A stretch of DNA of 64,000 nucleotides from Hemerocallis citrina. Its lineage: Eukaryota > Streptophyta > Magnoliopsida > Asparagales > Asphodelaceae. The stretch spans positions 145,441,767 through 145,505,766 of the forward strand of contig CM030367.1 in assembly GCA_017893485.1 (NCBI GenBank), read 5' to 3'. The notes beneath the pieces were generated by a model. It had not been told where the DNA came from, ran no database searches, and saw only the letters and a list, made by a program, of their open reading frames with translations. The position numbers were made by a program, and so were the translations under genes. Positions 58,021-64,000 of this stretch are shown piece after piece. Each line of letters opens with the position of its first letter. The stretch's first letter is position 1.

Positions 58021-58214
58021 CCTAGGGGTTCTGCAAGCGTTGCTCCGACTCCTGCGCCTCGCACCCCGCATGACTCCAATAGGAAATCCCTTCATCCTAC
58101 CCCCCTGGTCTCTTCTGGAAGGAACAGATCCTATTCCTCACCGCACACACCACCCTGCTCTTCCTACGGAGGCAAAGAACCACTCCTACACGGCTGGATC
58201 ACCCAACCCTCCAA

Positions 58215-58226
58215 GAGTGGGAGGCT
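58215..58226 (+). other. Polypurine tract of element C
   Basis: GAGTGGGAGGC lies immediately before the 3' LTR start (58229), the position where second-strand synthesis is primed. Confidence 0.55.
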
Positions 58227-58228
58227 CC

Positions 58229-58729
58229 TGATATGGGTCAGATGACATGGCCCCTTCTAGGCCACAGGATCCCCTCATGAAGCGTGCACTGCCGATCATC
58301 CGAATCCGCCACGTCAGCATGAAAACCGCTCAGGCCTCCGCCACGTCAGCTTGGAAACTGCCTAGGTTTCCGCCATGTCAGCCCTATACCGCTTGGACTT
58401 CTGCCACGTCAGGCCCACGGGCAACGGGGTCCAGATCCGATTGGCCTCTCCTATAAATACCAGACCCTCTACCCTTTATCCAGGTAATCAATCTTTCCCC
58501 CCTCAAAACCCTAGTTACTGTTACTCTCTCAGTAGCTGACTAGATCATCGGAGGGTCTATCACCGGGACCAACCCCGGTGTTCCTAGACCGTGTGCAGGT
58601 ACACGAGACCTCGGATTCGAGCCTCCTGGTCCGAGCCGAGTATCCAGTCTCCACCTCACTCCCGCCTACTTCCTAACCATGCGCCCTGCTGAGGGTCATC
58701 CGCACCGGAGCTTCCTCCACCACTACAAA
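58229..58729 (+). repeat. 3' LTR of element C (truncated)
   Basis: It aligns from TGATATGGGTCAG to 'ttcctccaccactacaaa', then lacks the last ~60 bases. It is joined to a copy of the dispersed 145-bp repeat. Four ACGTCA-type motifs and the TATA box (58451) are retained. Confidence 0.85.
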
Positions 58730-58744
58730 ATTAATTATTAATTC

Positions 58745-58890
58745 CCTATAAGTTTTGTTGGTTGGAATACTAGAGTAGAAACGTACCAATAAACAATTTC
58801 ATTTGTTGGACCCAATTCATTCCTCCAAATCTCATTCGATTTTTTGTGATGGCAATATCACCTGCAGGATTTAGAAATGAGATTAGCGAG
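58745..58890 (+). repeat. Dispersed ~145-bp repeat, copy 2
   Basis: Near-identical to 24077-24222, in the same orientation, 34 kb away. Confidence 0.75.
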
Positions 58891-59633
58891 GACTAATCAA
58901 ACACATAGTGAGCTAATATTTGATGATAACTATTAAAAATCTGACCTTTAATCTTTGAAATGCGGTTAGAGCTTTAATATTTGATGACCTTTAATGAACT
59001 TTAATATTTGATGGGAATCTTCCTTCCCTAACTGCATCCAATACTCCCTTCCCAGATTTTCATCTGATCACTGTCCCATCGTCCTCGACACTCAAGTAAT
59101 TACACGTCAGGTCCACTATTTCCGGTTTGAAAAAGCTTGGCTACAACACTCCTCATTCGTCTCAGCGGTTGAAGATTGGTGGAAAACCTTCTCGTGCACT
59201 GGGAATCTGGTCGATATCTTTGCAATCAAGCTTAAGCTTCTCAAGAGAAGGTTTCGAAGATGGAGGAATGATACCTTTGGCCATATCCCAACCAGAAAAA
59301 AACAGCTCCAAGAGAAACTCCTCAAATTCGAGATTGAGGCTGAGCAACTCCCCACTGTGGTTGACTCCCTCAAGGAAACCCAAATTGAGCTCCAAAATCT
59401 AATCCAGACCGAGGCAGTGTATTGGAGGCAAAGGTCGAGAGTGCAATGGATCAAGGAAGGAGACGCAAATCATAAATTCTTTCACTGCATTGCTAATGGG
59501 AGAAAGAGACATAACTTCATCCACAGTCTCATCATTGATGAAACCCTTATAACCTCTCCTACTCTTATCAGAACTGCTTTCGAGAATCACTATCAAGCAA
59601 TTTGTGGTACAACTCTTCAGTCTGATTTTCCTA

Positions 59634-60790
59634 TGTAATGCCCCTCCCCAATACTCGGACAATTTTTATTATTTTTAGAAGAAAAATTAGATACTATGTA
59701 GTACAACTGTCCATCACAGGCTGTCTCTCAAAAGGTGGTTAACCAATTAGGTAACTCTTGATCATAGACAATTTTATTTATATTAAATTATTTTTTGTCT
59801 ACTCCTGATATGGGATAACTATCAAATCCATCTCTTTTTATTACTCAAATCCCGTGTACATATTAGTAAGAGACCCATGGGCCCCCCCTCAATATGCCAC
59901 GTCATCCATACTAAACCAAGGCAATGTTATGCCTTCTTCCCTTCACAGAACTGGGTGGGGCCCATTCCAATGGTAACGTCATCACCAATTCAACAATTCA
60001 ACACAACACATTCTGTGCATTTCCATACCCATGGCCCCCCTTTACAACCTTCTCTCTCCATATATATTTATATATTCTTGAAATTACGTGGTATTACATA
60101 CACTCCACCTTTAGAAATCAGCGTCCTCACTGAGTACAGGGCATGCCATCTAGTGCAGGATCCTTCTTTCTAGCCGATGTGGGGTCATCCTCAATCCCGA
60201 TAATTCTGGAGATCAGTCCCACACCGTAGGTATGCAACTCGATAATTCTGGGGACTATCTCACACCGCAGATCATACTGAGGCTCTCTCCCACACCCGGT
60301 ATCGAAAGTCGGCTCTGATACCATTTGTAACGCCTCGCTCCAATACTCAGACAATTTTTATTATTTTTAGGAGACAAATTAGATACTATGTAGTACAACT
60401 ACCCACCACAGGCTGTCTCTCAAAAGGTGGTTAACCAATTAGGTGACTCTTGATCATAGGCAATTTTCTTTATATTAAATTATTTTTTGTCTACTCCTGA
60501 TATGGGATAGCTATCAAATCCATCTCTTTTTATTACTCAAATCCCGTGTATATATTAGTAAGAGACCCGTGGGCCCCCCCTCAATATGCAACATCATCCA
60601 TACCAAACCAAGGCAACGTTCTGCCTTCTTCCTTTCACAGAACTGGGTGGGGCCCATTCCAACGGTGATGTCATCACTAATTCAACAATTCAACACAGCA
60701 CATTTTGTGCCTTACCATACCCGTGCCCCCCCTTTACAACCTTCTCTCTCCATATATATTTATATATTCTCGAAATTATGGGGTATTACA
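59634..60790 (-). mobile_element. TRIM (terminal-repeat retrotransposon in miniature)
   Basis: Two LTRs of exactly 465 bp (59634-60098 and 60326-60790; TGTAA...TTACA) surround a 227-bp internal region. The flanks TCCTA (59629-59633) and TCGTA (60791-60795) are a 5-bp duplication with one mismatch. A Met-tRNA primer-binding site reads on the minus strand at 60312-60323 (TGGTATCAGAGC), next to the right-hand LTR, and a purine tract (AAAGGTGGAGTG) adjoins the left-hand LTR. The element is therefore in minus orientation. No protein is encoded. Removing it with one copy of the duplication restores the LINE frame. Confidence 0.9.
60312..60323 (-). other. Primer-binding site of the TRIM
   Basis: Minus strand TGGTATCAGAGC, two bases inside the right-hand LTR. 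It fixes the orientation of the element. Confidence 0.85.
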
Positions 60791-63700
60791 TCGTATTGAT
60801 TGGCAATCCCTTTATCCACCAAATGACATTAACTTGGAGCATTTAGATGACCCATTTACTATGGAGGAGGTTAAAATAGTCGTCTTCGGTATGAGCGGTG
60901 ACGAAGCACCATGCCCCAATGGATTCTCGATGAGCTTTTATCATACTTTTTGGGACACTATCAAAGATGACCTATTTGCCATGCTGCAGTCGGTGCAGAG
61001 AGGAGACACTGACCTAAACAGATTAAACTACTCCAACATTATCTTAATTCCTAAGTGTGAGGGTGCAAATTCAGTCTCTGATTTCAGACCTATCAGCTTG
61101 CTCAACTGCTCCTTCAAAATCTTCACCAAAATCCTCGCCAACAGGCTTAGCCCTATCCTCCACTCCCTTGTGTCCTCCTCTCAAAGTGCCTTCCTGAAAG
61201 GTAAATCAACAGTGGACTGTTTTCTTGTAACACATGAAGCTATCAACCTCTGCAGTAGACGTCACTCGGATGCACTTTTGTTCAAGATTGACTTCACTAA
61301 AGCATTCGACACAGTGAGTTGGGAATTTTTAGACCAGCTTCTAATTGCTAGAGGCTTCGGACCAGCTTGGTGCAAGTGGATTCATATGATCCTGAGGACT
61401 AGAAAAATCATCAATTCTCATTAATGGAAAGGGGGGAAGACAAATCAACTCCAAGCGAGGACTAAAGCAGGGGGATCCTTTATCGCCAATGCTCTTCATC
61501 TTAGCAGTTGATGTACTAGCTCAGATGCTTTTTAGTGGTCGAAGAAATGGTGCTTTCTCTCCTCTTCCTGTCCGGGGCTCCCTTGCAAATCTAACAGTGC
61601 TGCAATTTGCAGATGACACACTGATTTTTTTGTAAAGGTGATGAACATGACGTTATCAACCTCAAAGTAGCACTACAACTTTTTGCAAACGTCTCTGGTC
61701 TGGCCATAAATTTCAATAAGTCCTCGATCATTTACATTGGTAAATCTAGGGCGAAGCTACAGGCATTTTCCACCATTCTAGGCTGTAAGGAAGAATGCTT
61801 ACCTATCAATTATCTTGGCATGCCGCTATCTAGCAGGAAACTCAGCAAAAGAAGTTGGCAGCCGCTGATCCTCAAGATTGAAACAAGACTCTCAGTGTGG
61901 AAGGGCAAGATGTTATCTAGAGGTAGCAGGTTAGTATTTATAAATGTTGTACTCAGTGCTTTACCAGTCTACTTCGCTTCCTTCTTCAGATTAACTCTTT
62001 GGGTAATCAAAAGAATAGATCAGATTCGCAGTAGATTTTTCTGGTGTGGCTCCGACACTGATGCGAGAGGAGTGACATGTATGCGGTGGACGAAGATCTG
62101 CCAACCCAAGCAACAAGGAGGACTTGGTGTTCTAGATATGAATGTTTCTAATGAAGCCCTTTTCATAAAATGGTGGTAAAAGATTGTCTCCTCTAACTCG
62201 CTAGCTAGCCAAACATTAAGGAGCTTATACTATAAAAGTAATTCAAACATCTTGACATGCCCCTCAACTGCTTCAAGCTTCTGGAAAGGGATCTTCCATC
62301 TCAAGGAGCAATTCTTGCTGAATGTTATTTGGAAGGTAGGGAAGGAAAACCATATCAAATTCTGGACGTTAAAATGGATCAATGGCAACAGTATAACTTC
62401 CATGTGTCCCTCACTTGTTGTTGCGGCATGGAATTTGGAAGCGGATGTCCTATCTCAAGGAACCTGGATTAATGGCAACTGGCACTGGCAACCGAGACTT
62501 AACTGTGTCTCCAACCCCACCATTCGGTATGAGAAACAGAGACTGCTTGATCTGATTGTAGAACACCAGCCTGCACACTCAGGAGACCACCCTTCATGGA
62601 GACTCACACCATCCGCCACCTTTACTTTCAAGTTGGCATACTTCTTTATCACCTCTAGCCTTCGTTCCCCTTATTTTGCAGCAACATGGACTTCTATAGC
62701 TCCCCTGAAATGCAAGCTTTTTATTTGGCAAATGAGTTGGGATAAACTCAACTCCGAGGATTTCCTTCACTCCAAAGGCTAGTTAGAAGAAATGACATGC
62801 ACAGCTTGTGCATGTCCTGTTGAGACGACCTATCATATCTTTTTTGACTGCCCTATTGTCACTAATACTTGGACCTATTTCACTACACTTTTCCACATAC
62901 ACTCCCTGCTTGCTGACTTACATGAATGCTTTACTTCTTGGTGCTTTGGGAACCAAGTACACAGACACACTTGGCACCTACTGACAATCTCGATCTGTTG
63001 GAGTATATGGCTTGCTAGAAATGAATACACTTTCTCTTCTAAGACTTTGCAACCAAGAAAAATTATTTCTAAGGCAATTTTTTGGTTTTGATCTTGGCTA
63101 GATGGACTCGATAACAACAAGAAGAAGGCGGAACTCATACGATAGGTGGAACTAGCTGGAGTTCAAGATGTCCTCCTCAAGAAGGTGCTCAGTTTGAGAT
63201 CCCACCAGCCCTTCCTATGTTATTCTGACATTTTGGATGTATTGTTTTGAAACTGTAATGTTCTAAACTTGTTAAAACTATTCCCTTCAGCTTTTTTGGG
63301 GATCAAGGGTTCGGCAGCTGTAGGTTGAACTATCTGGACCCTTATGTATTGTATACATGTATTTACTCTTATATTAATATATCTTTTGTGAGGTAGGGAC
63401 TTACCCTACCTTTAACCAGTAAAAAAAGTGCGATTAGAGCTCGTGAGATTGAATCTGGATCATTGATTGAACACCGTGATCTGGATCCGACGATTGCTGA
63501 CAGAGCCGATGAACTGCAAAAATCTTGAAACACCGGGGATGTCCCCGGCGATAGACCCTCTGATGCTCAAGTCAGAAACAGAGAGAGAAAGAGAGTTTGA
63601 GAGAGAAACTTTTGATGACCTTCTGACTGAGGAGGGGGAAGGGTATTTATAGGCCTGAGAAATAGTCTAGGAGATCGATATGAATCCATTAGATCGACTA

Positions 63701-63977
63701 TGAATTATTTATCTTCTATTCGAATCTCCCCCTCAAGATATAAGCTCTCTTGTTTGGAGATAAGAAATTTGTCTAACATTCTTAATGGGTTGGGTCTCTC
63801 TTAGTGGACCTAATATGTCACTTTTTATGGACTGAAATAGGCCAATATCTTGTAGAGGAGCCTGGAAATGGTCCGGACCTGCTAAAGAGGCCCGTTATAA
63901 CTAATCTTCCTGCAAAAGTTTTGAGATCTGTGCTGGAATCATACGACCTTGATTTGCTGTGACTTTTTCCATTATCA

Positions 63978-64000
63978 TATGCCCCCACCCTCAAGAGACA
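63978..64000. other. Flank of the split LTR at the window edge
   Basis: 23 bases beyond the LTR start. Nothing can be assigned. Confidence 0.3.

Larger units (their letters stand above)
46960..58729 (+). mobile_element. Element C: Tat-lineage Ty3/gypsy retrotransposon with dual RNase H
   Basis: The LTRs (46960-47537 and 58229-58729) start TGATATGGGTCAGATG. The internal region holds a primer-binding site, gag, protease, RT, RNase H, a second archaeal-type RNase H, integrase, and then ~5.2 kb of non-pol sequence with tandem arrays and an antisense frame. The second RNase H and the long repeat-rich 3' region are hallmarks of the Tat/Ogre lineage. The 3' LTR lacks its last ~60 bases, so no target duplication can be checked. 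Stops and a frameshift in every domain indicate a defective copy. Confidence 0.9.
59033..63090 (+). pseudogene. LINE ORF2: endonuclease end, RT and zf-RVT-like domain
   Basis: SDHCPIVL (about 59070) is the end of an AP-type endonuclease, followed by a linker to 59633. After the TRIM, RT runs from 60791: EVKIVVFGMSGDEAP, DFRPISLLNCSFKI, SAFLKGKSTVDC and FKIDFTKAFDTV (motif A, about 61285). After a frameshift near 61424 come GLKQGDPLSPMLF (about 61460) and the catalytic FADDTLIF (about 61610). The C-terminal part has NYLGMPLS, KCKLFIWQ (about 62710) and the Cys/His element CTACACPVETTYHIFFDCP (about 62798-62860), the zf-RVT domain of plant L1s. Stops at 61633, 62177, 62780 and elsewhere show it is dead. 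Confidence 0.9.
58974..63428 (+). mobile_element. 5'-truncated L1-type LINE
   Basis: It is flanked by a 13-bp duplication TGCG(G/A)TTAGAGCT (58961-58973 and 63429-63441) and ends in a short A-run at 63421-63427. Only the end of the endonuclease domain and the rest of ORF2 are present. The first ~55 bases are a patchwork of flanking LTR phrases ('ttaatatttgatg' twice, 'gacctttaat'). A TRIM interrupts it at 59634-60790. Confidence 0.9.
58901..63977 (-). repeat. Tat-type LTR (copy A/B family) split by a LINE
   Basis: The pieces 58901-58973 and 63429-63977 together match the LTRs of copies A and B in reverse orientation. The LTR start TGATAATGG lies at 63977 (minus), and the TATA box at about 63643. 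The left (U5) end is truncated at about 58901, next to the dispersed repeat. Confidence 0.8.

Noticed and set aside
62875..63138. 87-codon minus-strand frame
   Set aside because: Shadow of the LINE C-terminal domain.

Overview
This is nuclear DNA of a flowering plant, probably a eudicot. It holds one host gene, a two-exon type I pectin methylesterase, in a landscape made almost entirely of nested transposable elements. The plant assignment rests on the GT-AG intron, Ty3/gypsy elements of the Tekay (chromovirus) and Tat types, a plant L1 LINE with a zf-RVT-like tail, TRIM, Helitron, hAT and PIF/Harbinger-like elements. The species cannot be told from the sequence. There is no operon, phage, CRISPR or rRNA content.

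Layout. (1) 1-22087, minus strand: 'copy A', a Tat-type LTR element. Its 641-bp LTR, primer-binding site, gag and protease are present, but reverse transcriptase and integrase are missing. Where they should be lie kilobases of degenerate tandem repeats that run off the left edge. Copy A carries two later insertions: an LTR at 121-3490 and a complete Tekay chromovirus at 10087-21030. The Tekay element has diverged LTRs and, remarkably, two frame-preserving candidate spliceosomal introns, one in gag and one in protease. (2) 22088-35043: the gene-bearing island. It holds PIF/Harbinger-like MITEs, an (AT)n microsatellite, a Tat-type LTR split by a 1.5-kb solo LTR with perfect TATTA duplications, the pectin methylesterase gene (33603-31458, minus), a 544-bp Helitron and a 389-bp hAT element. 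(3) 35044-46740, plus strand: 'copy B', a relative of copy A in inverted orientation with CTACT target-site duplications. It lost gag-protease in a deletion that also truncated an inserted Tekay LTR, and it carries a 2.65-kb solo LTR with GAGTA duplications. (4) 46960-58729, plus strand: 'element C', a nearly complete Tat-lineage element with gag, protease, RT, two RNase H domains and integrase. Its long 3' region holds a 222-bp dimeric satellite, an antisense open frame for a very acidic protein, and two or three more arrays. (5) 58901-63977, minus strand: an LTR related to copies A and B, split by a 5'-truncated LINE (58974-63428), which is itself split by a 1.16-kb TRIM (59634-60790).

Nesting order can be read from target-site duplications: Tekay in copy A; the Copia-like solo LTR in a Tat LTR; the TRIM in the LINE in a Tat LTR. 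Every polyprotein carries in-frame stops or frameshifts, and several catalytic residues are lost, so these element copies look defective. The pectin methylesterase reads intact through its single intron and is probably functional.

The most interesting signals are the two introns in the Tekay polyprotein, the replacement of pol by tandem arrays in copies A and B, and the antisense acidic ORF and satellite-bearing 3' region of element C.
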